Source of the DNA: Colletes latitarsis
Taxonomy: Eukaryota > Arthropoda > Insecta > Hymenoptera > Colletidae
Assembly: GCF_051014445.1 (NCBI RefSeq)
Contig: NC_135136.1
Span: forward strand, 42,852,001-42,916,000
DNA length: 64,000 nucleotides
Direction: 5' to 3'
The translations under genes were made by a program, and so were the position numbers. Of this stretch, positions 12,101-24,100 are shown piece after piece. Position 1 is the stretch's first letter. Every line of letters starts with the position of its first letter. The notes under the pieces were generated by a model. The model ran no database searches, was not told the origin of the DNA, and was given only the letters and a program-made list of their open reading frames with translations.

Positions 12101-15010
12101 GCGAACGTTTCTTGCGACTGTTCGTTCGTTCGTTCGTTGGCAAGCGTGCGCTCGAACCGCCAACGAATCTTCCTTCCTTTCTCTTTCCGTTGCTCGCGTT
12201 TCGTTCCAACCTGGAGAGAAAATTCGTGACGTCTCGCGTCACGGTTACGCGATCGACGGGGTGCAAGAGGAGTCTTTTAAAATCAGTCGAAACGAAATTC
12301 ACCTCGTTCGTTCGAGGCTGACGCGCGTACGCTGCAAAGTCACGAATTGGTTTTCTGCCTATCTCGTCCGCCGTCCATTCCGGTCCGTATCCGTTCCGAT
12401 AATCGAGCAATTTCGTTCTGTCGCAGTATGGCAAGCAACTCAGGGAAAACTATCGAGCGTTCAAGAACAAACAGTGCGAGCAGACCAGCGGGGACAGTCC
12501 GAAGGAACGATACACCAAATACGACATGACCAACGTGAGTTTGCCTTTACAGATTCTCTCGGGTCCGAGCGGAAGGGTGTTGCGTAAAAGGTTTAAAAGC
12601 GTGTGGACACCGACGAAACCGTATCCGGCGCGATCGTTTAGCAGTTGGACGTTGTTCGTTGCGAACGTTTTTCTTTCGTTGCTTGGCCCCGCGCGAATTG
12701 CTGCTCGAAGAAAGGGAAGAGGAGAAGGTGAAATAAGGGGCACGTTGGAGGTTGGAGGTCTTTGGAAGAGTTCGCGTCGAAGCAGAGTTTCGAAAACCGA
12801 GCAAAAAAGCTGCAGTCGACTGTTGCTAAGCGCCGGCCGGCCGGCCGGCAACTAATCGATCATTCGCAAGGTACGCGCGCACACCGAGCGTTGTGTCGCG
12901 TCGCGTTGCAGTGTTCGAAAACACCGACTTGGACGCGAATAGCCCGATTTTTTCAACGAGTTCATTATCCTTTTATGATTTAGCGTCATTCTTTCGACTA
13001 TCATCGTTGGAAAGTTCCTTTTGCGGTTTCTATACGAAATAGAATCGTTTCATTTTATACTACATGACTTTTGGATAGGAAGGTACACGCTTTAACGTAA
13101 CGATAGCAACATATATTCTACAAAATACGTAGTTTTCGAACACTATGCGTCGCGAAACCACGAGTACCGATTGATGTCCTGGTACTCTGGGTCATTCTAA
13201 CAGTTGTGCATTTATGATATTTTACAGGTTGTTTACGAAGTTAGGGAGTTATAATTGTATCGCATTGGGTCATTCATCCGAGCTGCCTAGCTGTCTGTGG
13301 TCGTTCCGCGTACCTAAAGCCAGGAAGATGAAACTTGTCCCGCGATTCGTTCGTTACCGGCTGATTTCGCGCGCGCGTGCGTGCATCTCCGGGTCGATTG
13401 CGCGCGCTTGCGCTTCTGCAACCTTGACATTGCAATACCTGTCCCTCTCGAGGAAGCTTTTGCACGGTTTCTCGTCGCTATTCCCTGCCAGAGAGTCGCG
13501 TCGTTCCAAACGAGCATGGAAGAGAAACCATGGCGTACCGACGGCACCTTATTTTCAAACGTACGCGCGTTCAAACCGGCCACCGGACCTCGCGGACCGG
13601 AACTCGAATCGAAGAAGCATCCGGCAAACGACGTTCTCGGTTTTCCGTGAATTTTTGTTCGAGTGCTGCGAAGACGCGTCGTTCGGTGTTCGTTCAGCCT
13701 GAGAGTTTCGTCCGTTGTCCTCGATGTCCGATGCCCGATGCTCGCCTAGCAACAACCGTATCGGACGGACCCCCGTCAACCCCCGTCCCCCAATTTTTTT
13801 ACTGCTCGCGCGCGCGCCCTAATTCTGTGTCCCCTCCCGGACGAAAGCGAGACGCTTTCCTCCGAAACTTGGTGCAGGTGGTTGTCGTGTGTTTATACTG
13901 AGGCGTACGAGACGAGTCAGCAAACCTAAACAAACGTCTAGGAGGCCAGAGACAATTACAGTCCACCTTATTTTTTCTTTCTTATCCCTCTTCGATCGGA
14001 TCCCACAGATGCATGTTGTATATGTCACTAATGTCGATAGTAATCCGAGTAAAGAAAAGAAGGAAAGAATGAAACAAGTTTTACTCGTTTGACTGTCCAT
14101 CAAGATGATTTTCGGTGAACCGTGTTCGCAGGAAACGGTGCGATCTCGCGTAGCCATGGATTTTACCGGAAGCGTCGGGAGAATCGTGGACGATCCTAAA
14201 GAGGCCAAAGACATCGCCGAGTGCGAAGGGATCAATTGGCGTCGAACGTGGCGACCGTTTTCGAGACCGCCGGCCGGCTGCGCGGTGTTGAGGCTCCACG
14301 GACTCGACGACGGTATCCACGTTTTGCAGCCCTGGTTTCACAGGGGGCTCAAGAGAGACATCGCGGCGGCGATCGTCAGGGATCACGGTTCCGTGGACGG
14401 GTGAGTGTCCATAAGCGCGTTTACCTCCGAGCTTTTCGCTGATCGCTGACGACACGTTGTCGGTTTCAGCGTGTTCCTGGTTCGCGAGAGCAGGAGCAAC
14501 CTGGGAGCGTACGTGTTGACCTACAAATACAGCGAGAAAGTGTTCCACGCGCAAATCCAACCGGTGAGTACGAGGATGTTAAAAGCGAACACGTCCGCTG
14601 TCTAATCTCTCAGCGACGTGTCCGATAGCGCGATGGGTGGTAATGACCCATATACGGGTCGTAGATAGCGAAAACCTGTTAAAACCCCCAGTAGTGGCAT
14701 CGCTTGGAAACGAACAACTTGAAAATCGAGGGCGTTTCAGGTATTCGACGAACGATGCAACTGCTGGCTGTACACTCTAGACAAGGGAGTGACCAAGTTC
14801 TACGATCTGCTGCAGCTGATCGAATTCTACCAGCTAAACGCGGGCTCGTTGCCGACGAGATTGACCCACTACGTGCAGAACGGCGTGCCGGTGCCCGTCC
14901 CGAGGGCGGAGGATGGCAGAGCCTCGCCATCGCCGCCCGAGCCCTGTCACAGATTCGTCGCGACCGCTTGCGCGAATCCAACGAGCCTCGCGAGTCACGG
15001 GAGCATCTGA
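165..15010 (+). CDS. Grb14: Grb7/10/14-family SH2 adaptor protein
   Basis: Adaptor that in this family binds activated insulin/growth-factor receptors at the inner membrane. Exons: 151(or 165)-419, 501-660, 933-1063, 1467-1565, 1636-1767, 11786-12013, 12427-12534, 14132-14400, 14470-14563, 14741-15010; all phases agree, giving 581 aa from Met at 165 (vertebrate Grb14 is about 540). Domain order: acidic N-terminus, RA domain (TIDLCQLL, WPHLGIERTLEDHE), linker LKYEFFLNP, PH domain (VWRKMYMLLRERKLYVTNK, then CWLTAMRLAKYGKQL), BPS (VAMDFTGSVGRIVDDP), SH2 (QPWFHRGLKRD, FLVRESRSN with the phosphotyrosine-binding Arg, LIEFYQLNAGSLP). Family assignment rests on full-length colinearity with Grb10/14. 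The 5' end is uncertain: a splice-acceptor-like site at 150 allows an upstream exon outside the window. A ~10 kb intron splits the PH domain. Confidence 0.92.
1963..2135 (+). repeat. Dispersed repeat, copy A
   Basis: About 170 bp that recur in the same orientation at 34318-34490. Shared blocks include TCTGACTG, the stretch GTGATTTTAGCGTC, GGTCAGTTGAGAAA and TATTGATGG in the same order and spacing. The copies differ by scattered substitutions, so it is an old transposon-derived repeat. Family not recognised. Confidence 0.7.
2216..2465 (-). repeat. Fragment of the 143-bp-unit MITE family
   Basis: Reverse-orientation fragment of the internal unit found in the MITE at 9731-10676. Two successive units start with AATTATTTTT at 2222 and 2365, exactly 143 bp apart, and each carries the CAATCATTTTTGGTCA block. 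The element's terminal inverted repeats are missing here, so this is a truncated copy lying directly beside the 1963-2135 repeat. Confidence 0.75.
5391..5435 (+). other. Possible 45-nt cassette exon in Grb14-like gene
   Basis: A 45-nt stretch flanked by a strong acceptor (pyrimidine-rich TTTTGTTTCAG) and a strong donor (CCG|GTGAGT). It encodes INAAAALASSKRILP in phase 0. The flanking exons also end and begin in phase 0, so its inclusion would keep the frame and add 15 residues to a PH-domain loop. The PH domain aligns better to family members without it, so if real it would be an alternative exon. No transcript evidence is available. Confidence 0.4.
7180..7440. repeat. Low-complexity pyrimidine and CCTGG tracts
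   Basis: Simple sequence: a run of TGGTCTGGCCTGGCCTGGCC-like units near 7250-7290, followed by CACCCTATCACCCTA repeats and a TTCC tetranucleotide tract near 7375-7410. Intronic; no function is implied. Confidence 0.7.
9731..10676. mobile_element. MITE with ~105-bp terminal inverted repeats
   Basis: A 946-bp non-coding element. Both ends read CAGGGTGTTCGGCCACCCCT and the inverted repeats extend about 105 bp, reaching GAAGGCTTCGTTAAA. TA dinucleotides at 9729-9730 and 10677-10678 look like the target duplication, suggesting mobilisation by a Tc1/mariner-type transposase (inference). The interior is a tandem array with a 143-bp period. A short internally deleted relative lies at 63641-63989 and a fragment at 2216-2465. 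Confidence 0.85.
9901..10545. repeat. 143-bp tandem array inside the MITE
   Basis: The string GGTATGTNTA begins at 9901, 10044, 10187, 10330 and 10473, an exact 143-bp spacing four times over. Each unit carries an AAAATGNTTGNAATTGACCC block, an AACAATATTTTTTTCAGAACG block and a CTCGAATTTTTTTCT block. Units differ by a few substitutions, and alternate units resemble each other more (GTAATGACC against CTATTCACC), hinting at duplication of a two-unit block. Confidence 0.85.
12831..12849. repeat. GGCC/CCGG self-complementary microrepeat
   Basis: A run of about four CCGG units within an intron of the Grb14-like gene. Fully self-complementary and very GC-rich. No role is evident. Confidence 0.6.
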
Positions 15011-15840
15011 GGATAGGAATTCCAGCGGCCCGACAGCCTCGACGAACCTCTCGTTTCTCGCGCTCATCGGCCGAACGGAGGCGCAAACGTTCGCCCGACG
15101 CGATCGGGTTGCTGGAGTTTGTGCCTGTGCAGCTACACCGATTGGAACTTGTAGCGCGATTTCCTCCTTTTCACGGACCACGATAAACAAATGTACCGCG
15201 AGCAAAGGGAACAGAGCGGTCTGTAACCGGAGGAGGAAGTCGATGTCGTCCAACTTGCCGCTCGAGTCCCCAAGACAACGAAAGTTTTGTTCGATCGGCG
15301 GCTACGAGGGACGCGCGAGGCAGCAGCGATCCTGCCCATAGGCGTACGCGTTCTAGCAACGTTCTCTTCTCGTCGCCGCGGGAAACCACGATTCGGGTTT
15401 CCGTTCTTTTTAAACGCCGCGACGCTTCTCCCTTTTTTCGTTTGGCCGCGAGCGCGTTCGTTCGCGACACGCCGACGATCTAAAAATCGACTTTGACTGC
15501 GGTTGGTCAATCTTGATTTTTTTTTACAAAGGCGCCGCGACGCCGATCGAGCCCCGACGGAAAGAGGAGGAGTAGACGCGACGAACAAACTGGAAACGAG
15601 AACAGTGCTCGCTGAACACGATAGAGACTGACGAGTCGTTGTCGCGGACGACAACGATTTTATCAATAAGACGACTATTATGGATAGCAATTGTTACGAT
15701 AAAATATATTTTGTACGAACATGGACGCAGAAGTCGATGCACGTATCCGCGGAACCGAGGCCTCGAGGCCGAATTCGAGTTCGTTGCGCGGCTCGCTCGA
15801 CGTTCGTTAAACGAAACAGCAAAAAAACAATAAAACGCAA
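15011..15840 (+). other. 3' untranslated region of Grb14-like gene
   Basis: Non-coding sequence after the TGA at 15008-15010, running to an AATAAA at 15829-15834 that follows an A-rich stretch. Open frames on both strands here are short and rich in Arg/Ser, as expected from GC-rich UTR. The exact cleavage site is not visible. Confidence 0.55.
15829..15834 (+). terminator. Poly(A) signal AATAAA, Grb14-like gene
   Basis: Canonical AATAAA on the + strand about 820 bp after the Grb14-like stop codon, the first canonical signal downstream of it. Confidence 0.5.
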
Positions 15841-18839
15841 ACATGCCACGGAACGTAAGACGTGTTGTGTTTCTTATTTCTATTCCCGGTCATCGTCGTT
15901 CTTTTCGATCGTTCGAAAACCACCGACGCATCGATCCACGTCACGATCCATGCGACGAAAATAAATCCAATTGCTCGTAAATCTAATTTACGCGAAGTAT
16001 CGTGCGATTTATGCAATTTCTTATTCTCGTCTGTAGCATGGAGAATTACGTACACTCGCGTTTAACGCCTACTTTGTTCCTTTTGTGCTTCAAAGCTTAT
16101 TTCGCGCATTATTCCTCCTTTTCGAACGTTTGAAACGAGCACGCGCAGGCGCGCGCGTATCGATGCATCGCACGGCATCTATCGAGAAGCAGCTGAGCGA
16201 CTCGACTCTCGCGATCGACAAACAGAAATCGATGATTGCGTTCCGTCGAACGTCGAGCATCGCGATTTCGATAAATCGAATCACAGGTAACGGACGGCGG
16301 ATAGCGATTCGTAATGTAAATCTAAGCGTAGAGAATCTCCAATTTCCTTGTTATACGTTTGTACGAACATTTAATAAGCAGTAAAACACGTGAATAGAAG
16401 CACTGGTCTTTCGACTTTCCCTTCGTCGAAACGAATCACGATTTACTCGCGTTTGGAGAACGTGGTCGATTCGGTGCGTGAGCACGGGGCTAAGCTCTCC
16501 TCGCCCCACGAGGTAGACTTCCCGTCGCGCACTGCTGAAAACTGCATTACTTTCCCATGAAAACCATTTCCAAATAAAATACAGCATAACTACGATATAT
16601 AACATGTAACTCGTGGCCCAGGAATTAATATTATACGAGTTGTGGGTGACATGACGTATAATAGTCAAATTTCTGACGAGCCATACTATTTGGGCGAGTA
16701 GATAAATAACAAAAAGAAGCGTGTCGCGTTATTTGCACAGCAAAAATTGTATGGTTTTTGAAAGGGAGTTTTTTTTTGGTGCGAATGGTTCCCTGTGCGA
16801 GGTTCTTGTAGGTGAAAACAACGAAACGAACGATTCTGCCCGCAACAGGTAAGTCGGGCGATGCTCGAATCCAACCGTGGACGAGGTGAGGCGAGACGGG
16901 GCGAAGCAACGAACAGGTACACGACAGGGGGAGGTGCAGCTATTAAGAGGGCAAGGAGGACGGTGGTCATAGTCGGAGAGGTGGAATTCAGGTGCGAGGC
17001 AGGCAAGAGGAAAAGGTTGCGTGGTGGTAGGAACGCGGAGGCTCGTGATCGTCAGTTGAACGCGACCATTTCGCGCGGAAAGGTGTTGTTAGTGTCTGTT
17101 GGTTTATCGAAAGCTGTTGGCGATCGGAAGTCGGCGACATGCGAGCGCCTCGCCTCGCAGTCCGATCCTATTATCCGTCGATTTTGGACCAAAGTCGAAC
17201 GATCTCGCCTCCTGCTCGTACCAAGTAAGATCCTCCGTCGTTTTTGCTGGTTGAAATTTCGTTGGAAATTAAGAAACGCGCGTCGCGTTTGCTCGTCGAA
17301 CCGTTGGTGAAAATCGAAACGAAACGATCGAGACGCGTCGATCGTCGATCCTCGAACGGCGTGCCACTTCTTTGTCGAGAACTTTTAAACTATACGGTTG
17401 TTATAGCGGCGCGGAGTTGACGCTGGCTAGAAGCTGTCGTCGAAACCGGTCAAGCAACATTCCTGTCGATCAGCCGCGCGGCTACGATCCGTCCGGCTTC
17501 TCGACGCGACGCAACGGTTTCCCAGTTTCCTAGTTTCTCCAAAGCACGACTCGACGTCGGTTCCAAAGGTGTTCGCGTTCCCCGATGGACGCGCCTCGAT
17601 GCATCGACCTCGTTGACCGCGTCCACCTGGTATCTCGCGGTACCTGGCACCGACTATCGTTTCTTCTCTCTCCTTCTTGCCTACCGTTCGAGTTTACTAG
17701 ACGAATGCAAATATTATCGGTACAAAGTTGCATTTTTATACCTATATTAGGCATGCTGACGCGTCAAGTACGCAGCAAACGGTCGAAGCCTCATTTTTTT
17801 CGAGAGAGACACGATAATGGTAGTTGTAAAGAGCAAATTAACAGTTTCACATCCATATTCAATTTATTACGTTTGTTGATATTGGCATTTTATCTCGTAT
17901 GTTAATTACGGTACAAGAAAATTGCCCAAGTGTTAACGAACGTAGAGAGAGATAGATCCTGGCGCGTTCCGTTAAACGAAGGTTCGTTGCGCGTTGAACA
18001 AATATCGGAAACGGTTGACTGCATACTGTTTCTCCCTCTCTGCCTACGTCTCCTCGGTATTTTGTTCGCCATTTTGAATGGCGTCGCGATCGCCGATCGG
18101 TTCGTTGGAAAGTTGCGGTCCAATATGGTATCAGTGCCAGAACAGAAGAGTTCTCTTCTCGAAAGTCGACGGTGAAAAACAGTCGATTTTTGAAAAGAAA
18201 GAGAATGCGGGGAAGGAATAAAATAAATGAAAGCAACAGGTTGACGTTAGTAAATTTATTTAGACGTTACTGGTCAGTGTCTACATAGAGTTTGGGGCTC
18301 GTGTCCTCTGAAATAAAACACCTTCTCGAAAGGCTTGGAGACCATTCCAAAACGCGGCTTAATTATAAAGGTGTCGGTCGTCTTTGATACCGAACGCGAG
18401 TCGAGGATCGAGGAAGAACGAGGACAGCTGGGAACCGTGATCGATGAAACGCATGGTGCACGGAGCGACGCTGTGACGCATCGGTATTTCCTCGGCGAAT
18501 GGATCGAAGATTCCGGCGCGATCGAATCGGCCGAAGGCGAAACGACGATCGCGTTCGGAACTGGTTCGTCGCGCGATACCACCGATGAGTCACGTTGCAG
18601 TTTGCCTTTTCGTTCTTTCTCGGTGCATCCCGTCACACATCCAATGCACTCTTCCTTTTCGAGCGTTCTCAGCGAAACGCTCTAACCTGTATCCTCGAAG
18701 AAGCCCAACAGGGACTATAAGTTATCCGATCCGTTGTTTCAGGAGAAACGCGACTCTGCACGGAGATGTTTCGGTCGAGCGGCGTTAGGAGGTAGTCCTT
18801 TCGGGATAAACAGTCGGGTATCGGAGACACTTTCGGAAG
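15841..18839. other. Intergenic region upstream of the TNF receptor gene
   Basis: About 3 kb with no recognised exon. A possible splice acceptor (GTTGTTTCAG) at about 18741 would fit a 5' untranslated exon of the downstream receptor gene. A 120-codon minus-strand open frame at 18274-18636 has no recognisable domain. A diverged repeat shared with 25064-25350 lies at 18214-18345. Otherwise I see nothing. Confidence 0.5.
18214..18345. repeat. Diverged repeat, copy 1
   Basis: Similar to 25064-25160 and then, after an insertion, to about 25325-25350. Shared ordered blocks: GGAATA, AATGAAAGC versus AATTGAAAGC, ACAGGTT, ACG, GTTACTGGT, CTCGTGT, AAATAAAAC, CTCGAA and CTTGG. It sits upstream of the TNF receptor gene, while the other copy lies between the class C receptor and the SLC5 gene. 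Confidence 0.6.
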
Positions 18840-20347
18840 ATGGAAAGGCCGCTGGTGTGGATCGTTCTGGGCTTGGTGATCGCGGGTCGCACGGCCGGGG
18901 GGTTGTCTCCGGAGGGGGTGATGTGCGGCGGGAATCGTTGCTCCACCGTCGAGTACTGCAATCGTTACGTTGGACACTGCAAACCGTGCTCGTCTATTTG
19001 CAACGTCGATAGTTCCAACTACCAGCCGGTCGAGTGTCTTTCCGATTGTCAAGGTAAGCATCGCGTCCTGTCGTAGCAAACCGTTGCTTGGACGTTTCTT
19101 CTATGTCCCTTTACCGGATCGAAAACGATCGATTTTCGGTCGTCGCGAGCCCATGGTCGGAAGGTATAACGTACGTTCATCCATGTTTTCGGATCGATCG
19201 AAGAAAAGCGCAGGTAGTAGGCCAACCGGCGTACGCCGTACACCTGAATAGAAGGTAGATTCGAGTCCGTTGACTTTGCACCTGACCACCGTCCGTCCCT
19301 CCGTCGACTTCCCACACGCGAACGCGCTCGATGACTCACCCATCCGACCGCTTGCTTGCCTTCCTCCTTTTCTTTTCTTTTCTTTTCTTTTACTCCCTTT
19401 CGTCCTTTCGTCTTTTCTCTTTCACCTTCTCTTACGTCCCTCTCGCTCTCGCTCTTCCTCGGCGAATAGGAAGCTAACCCAACCTTACGATCCCACCGAC
19501 CGCGACAAACTTTCTCAATCTTCTCGTTCCGATTTCTTTTTACGCGTACTTACGAGGTGCTGGAAAACACTATTCGCTTCGATGCGCAAACTACCGTTCG
19601 ATTCTCGGTTTCAGAATATCTGCACGACAAGCGATACGTTCTTTTGAAGCAGTACGAGGACCTACGAGGTAAGTGGAGGAAACGGAGATCGCTCGAGGAC
19701 GATACCGAGTCGTCGCTTTCGTCTTTTCGATTTTCAAAGACCGTTGTCCGTAGGGGAAGTCCGAAGATTATGGATCTTTGTCGCGATAGCTATCGCCGTG
19801 GGTCTCGTCTCGTTACTGACGACTATGTACCTGCTGACCACGAGGTTCGCCAAGTGGAAAAAGCTGCGAGGCGCGTTTCGTCGCGCGTTTACCGGCAACT
19901 GGATAAAGGTTGGCAGCAACGGTTTCGCGAAACGTCCGCTCGTTCCGTGCGTCGCTTATTGCTTACTTTTTCCAGACTACTCGCAACGGGAACGATAATA
20001 ATAACCATAGTAACAACAACAATATCAACAACAACAACAAGAAAAATAATAGAGCACAAGACGATCCAGAAATGGGCACGAGCAGACAAAATGGTTTGAG
20101 GCTAGCGATGCCAACGATCAGTGCTAGCGTAGCTCCTTCGCGGGTCGTGGGAAACGCGAATGCAAACGGGAGCGGAAGCGGAAGCGGAATCGGGATCGAT
20201 AACGGCACGCCAAACACCACCAGCACCTCTCTGTCCGGAAGGCATCCTAGCGAGGACACCACTCTCGACTACGCTTACGACAATCCGGCTATGACCCCGA
20301 GTCCAGAGTCCGTTCAAATCAGAACGAATCGCGAGAGTTCCTTTTAA
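18840..20347 (+). CDS. grnd: Grindelwald-like TNF receptor, single-pass membrane protein
   Basis: Probable receptor for the TNF ligand Eiger, which in Drosophila acts upstream of JNK at the plasma membrane. Exons 18840-19053, 19615-19668, 19754-19908, 19976-20347; phases join to 264 aa. Order: signal peptide (MERPLVWIVLGLVIAG), a short cysteine-rich domain with eight Cys (CGGNRC, YCNRY, CKPCSSIC, ECLSDCQ), the juxtamembrane signature EYLHDKRYVLLKQYEDLRG, a transmembrane helix (LWIFVAIAIAVGLVSLLT), a basic stop-transfer segment, and a cytoplasmic tail with Asn-rich and Gly-Ser repeats ending in NRESSF. The CRD plus the YLHDxRYV motif is what I know from insect Grindelwald. Another TNFR-like protein remains possible. 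The donor after the transmembrane exon (AAG|GTTGGC) is weak. Confidence 0.75.
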
Positions 20348-20611
20348 AAGAAAACTCTTTCAACGATCGAAATTGTATATAGAGTAACGTTAAGTACTTA
20401 ATCGCGCGTGCATCGTCACGCACGCGACCCGTCGCAAATCCTTATCAGTCGTTCCGTCCACGAAAGGCCTTTCGAGCGAAGCTTGGCGCCTCTACGACAA
20501 CGAGAGCGTGCTTCGTATAGGTCAGCGACGGTACGCGCGAGACCCAGGATAAATCGATCGACGACGGAGGACTCGACGCGATGGTTAGCTTTATCGCGTC
20601 TTCCTAAGCCG

Positions 20612-20617
20612 AATAAA
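20612..20617 (+). terminator. Poly(A) signal AATAAA, grnd-like gene
   Basis: First canonical signal after the TAA at 20345-20347, followed by AT-rich sequence. Confidence 0.5.
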
Positions 20618-21001
20618 AATTTATAGAAAAATATTTAAATAATTATACAAGTCCGACTCGTCTCCTCCCTCGATCGATTTGTTCGTTAGAGCGTCTCTCG
20701 GCCCGCTGTCCTTAGGATAAGTTCGCATAAGTAGCGTGCTCGATTGTTGCACCCATCTCACCCTCGAAACGATCGCGCGCGATTTCTCGACGATCGTTTT
20801 ACGTCGACGCGGAGATCGTCGTTCGACGGGTATTGTTAATTTTTTAAGTATTCTTCATCGTCGACATCGTAGTTTGTACACAAATAAATATATCGTACAT
20901 TTGGATAAAAGGGTTCGTTTCGATTTGTACGCAAGTGGAGCTTTCTATTATAGTTGGCTAGTTACGTATTACATCGGAACGTCGATGGACCTAGAATAAA
21001 A

Positions 21002-21015
21002 TTTATTTATTTATT
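21002..21015 (-). terminator. Clustered minus-strand poly(A) signals, mtt
   Basis: Three overlapping TTTATT strings (AATAAA on the minus strand) about 130 bp beyond the mtt stop codon. Confidence 0.5.
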
Positions 21016-21141
21016 CGTTTACTTATCGATATAGAGAGCGAGGGACGATAGAGAACGGAATAATCGGCTTTACTGGCGGTCTCGCGATGTTTTCGTACAA
21101 GTTTTATAAGAAAATAGGAGAATGGAAAGGATCGAAATCGT

Positions 21142-24100
21142 TTAACACGACGAGTTGGCTCGATTTACGTGGCACGGGGAAGCCGAGGCTGGTTCTGACG
21201 TGGCTGTCGCGGTGGGATGAGAGGATCCGGTGTGCCTAGCCATTACCAGTTCTCTGGTGTTCTTTTCCGGTTTGATCAGCACCACGTAAACTTTCGGCAG
21301 AAAGAGACAGAGCAGCTGAACTAGCCCGTTTAGGGACAGGGAAAGCGCCAACGTGATCACCCTGACGACGTTGCTGGTCGAGGCCAAGTAAAGAGGCACA
21401 AACGCTAACCACAAAACGATCGTCGCGTAATTTGCGAAAGCGATACGACGGGTCTCGTTGAATCCCTCGGGACACTTTCTGGTCTTGATCGCGTAAAAGG
21501 TGGAAACCACTGAAACGTGATAAATGTTTCAAGTAACGAAGAGCCCTTCACGAGGGTAGAAACAACGGCGGATCGCTTACCAGTCAATAGGAACGGATAG
21601 AGCAAACCGGTCACATACGATCCGTTCTCGGAACCCCTGCAAATCCTGAGGTTCGCGTCTCTGATGGGATACGAGTGGATCACCGCAGGCGGTTGCTTGA
21701 GCAACCAGGCTGCGTCAAAGATGATCTCCGCGAGCGTGAGGATCGAGGCGATTGTCAGCTGAGAACTGGGGCTGGTGTACCTGCTGCGAAAAATGGACGG
21801 ATTAAAGATAAAAAGAAGAAAGGATCGCCGAGGAACGGTTACCGTCGTTTGCGGGGACTCGAGCCGGGATCGTTGAATATTCTGTGTATCCTGTTGATCT
21901 TTGTCGCAAGCGCGGCGTAACAAAGCGTGTAACAGAATCCGATGCCGAACCGTACGACGGCACAGCTTTCGACGCTGGGTTTCGCCACGACTGCAAACGT
22001 GATCGAGAAGCAGCCAAAGGTGCCTAGCAAGAGCAGGAAGGAGAGCTCTCGGCCCGACGCTTTGATCATCGGTGTCTCTCGATACCGCCAAAATACCCAG
22101 CAAACGAACGTCGTCAACGCCATACCTGCGGTCGATCAGCGATATGTATTCATTTATTCGGTAAACGTTCGGTTACCAAAGGGCTACGCTCTCTCTTGTC
22201 TCTCTTGTAAGCGCTTGATCGACCCTCCAAGAAGTCGGTCGAGCGCTTGCAAGAGTACAGTAGCGTTTACCGGAAACGGCGATCGCCATCGCGACGATAG
22301 CCCAGGGATTCGAGTGGTCCACGAATTGTTCGGGTATCGGTTCGCAGCTGGTTCCGTTCTTGGTCGGCCTGGTACCCAGCTTGCAATCCTCGCACCTCTG
22401 CTCGTCCTTCTTGTACTGGTAGGGACTGCAACTTTGACACGTCCAACAGCAAGGATCCTCCTTTGCTCTGACCACGATACGATGAGAGTCGCATGGTCGC
22501 GAGCACGACGAGGCAGGAAAATCGCCACGGTCGCCTCGGAACCTAACGCGTTCGCGGTCCAGCCGGAGTTTCGCTCGACCTTGCTCGTTCACTACGCGTT
22601 CGAACCGTTCCAACTACACTTGTATTCTATGTAGAATTATGCTTTTTGTTCAACATACGTATTGTAAATTTGCTTACGCGTGTAATTTCCAGCGACCACC
22701 CACTGGTACGAACCGTTCGCTGTTCGTCGATAGTTCAGGATCGAGTACCTTGGCGGTCCATCGACCGCATTCACGAACTCGAATTCTTGTCCTGCTTCGT
22801 CTGAAACGAAAGGATCGTGATCGATCGACGACCACCGGACCAACGAGATCTAACATGTCCTTTCGTTCACCTTGGAATGACACGTTGGCCAGATATCGAG
22901 CGAAACGTTTCCCGTCCAGGGCTCGCATCTCGTTGCAAACCCCGACGTAACCTTTGCCACAAAGGTGGCGTCGTGCGTCGTCGAGAGCGTACGCCACCGC
23001 GTACACCGCGTCTCGAACAAAGTGCAGAAACCTCCGTTGCTTGTACCCGGTGCTCCGCTCGATCCTCAGCCTGGAATCCGTGCAGCGAATCCGCGACTGC
23101 ACATGCTACTTTTAACGATCTATTGGTATCGACGAGTCTATCCCGATTATTTGTTCGTTCGGTTACCTCCGAACTCGAGGACGGTCCGTCCTCCATGTCG
23201 CAACCATGATAAGTTTGCCAGAACTCGCGAAACCAAGGATCGATCTTCTGGTGATCGAGCGTCAAGTTGGTAAAGTACCCGTCGAAGCCTGCGAGCGGCG
23301 CGTACAGAGGTTGAACAGCGAGCGCTCCCTCCAACACGGACGCTTCCTCTATGTCGGCGTCTTTCCGGTCCGGCCACGAGTCGCTGCCCAGCCAGACGAA
23401 CCTCGATCCGACCCCCACGCGCCGCGCCGCCTCCAAAACGCGCAGAGTCGTGGACTTTTCAGCGAACAGCACCACCACTGAAACATCCGAACGCTCGCGA
23501 ACACTCGAACGCCACGTATCCTGCTGTACCGTCTAGAGAGATCTGTTCACCTCGAACCTCCGTTTTCTCGGCGATCGTGCGGACCACGTCGTCGTAATCC
23601 TCAGCTGTGAACCGCTCCTCGCTGATTCGGTGCGGCCCCGTGAAACAAACGGAGTACTCGGCCGCCAACGACGCCAGCGTCTCGTAACCATGGTCGCCGT
23701 ACTCCGAGTCCGAGTAAATCACCGACGCGTACGACCACTCGAATCGCCTGCCCTTGCAAATACGCATTTACGAACGATTTCCCAACGCGTCACTAAATCC
23801 ACTTCTCTTCGCTCACCGTAGAATCTCCAACATGGCGCGAGCCTGATTCACGTCGCTGGGAACCGTGCGAAAGAAATGCGGAAATCTCTCCTTGCTGCTC
23901 AGGAAAGGCGACGTGGCCATGTACGAGATCTGCGGAACCGAGAACAACGCCAACACCGAGGCCACCTGCGGAATCGACGATTACAGCTTGAGGGTCCAGT
24001 GCTAGAAGTGGAATGAGGAGGATAGGGACTCGTCGGTAAGGCATCCTAGCAGACCCTGCCTCGGACGCCGGGATAGTGGGAGTCGTTTGAGGAGCGTATT

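Larger units (their letters stand above)
20348..21141. other. Convergent 3' region of grnd and mtt
   Basis: No gene seen. It holds a + strand AATAAA at 20612-20617, a second near 20994, and overlapping minus-strand signals (TTTATT repeated at 21002-21015), matching two transcription units that end towards each other. Confidence 0.6.

Noticed and set aside
23459..23767. Full 102-codon minus-strand frame as an mtt exon
   Set aside because: Both ends run into introns: the acceptor is inside the frame at 23747 and the donor at 23551, as shown by phase and mGluR alignment.
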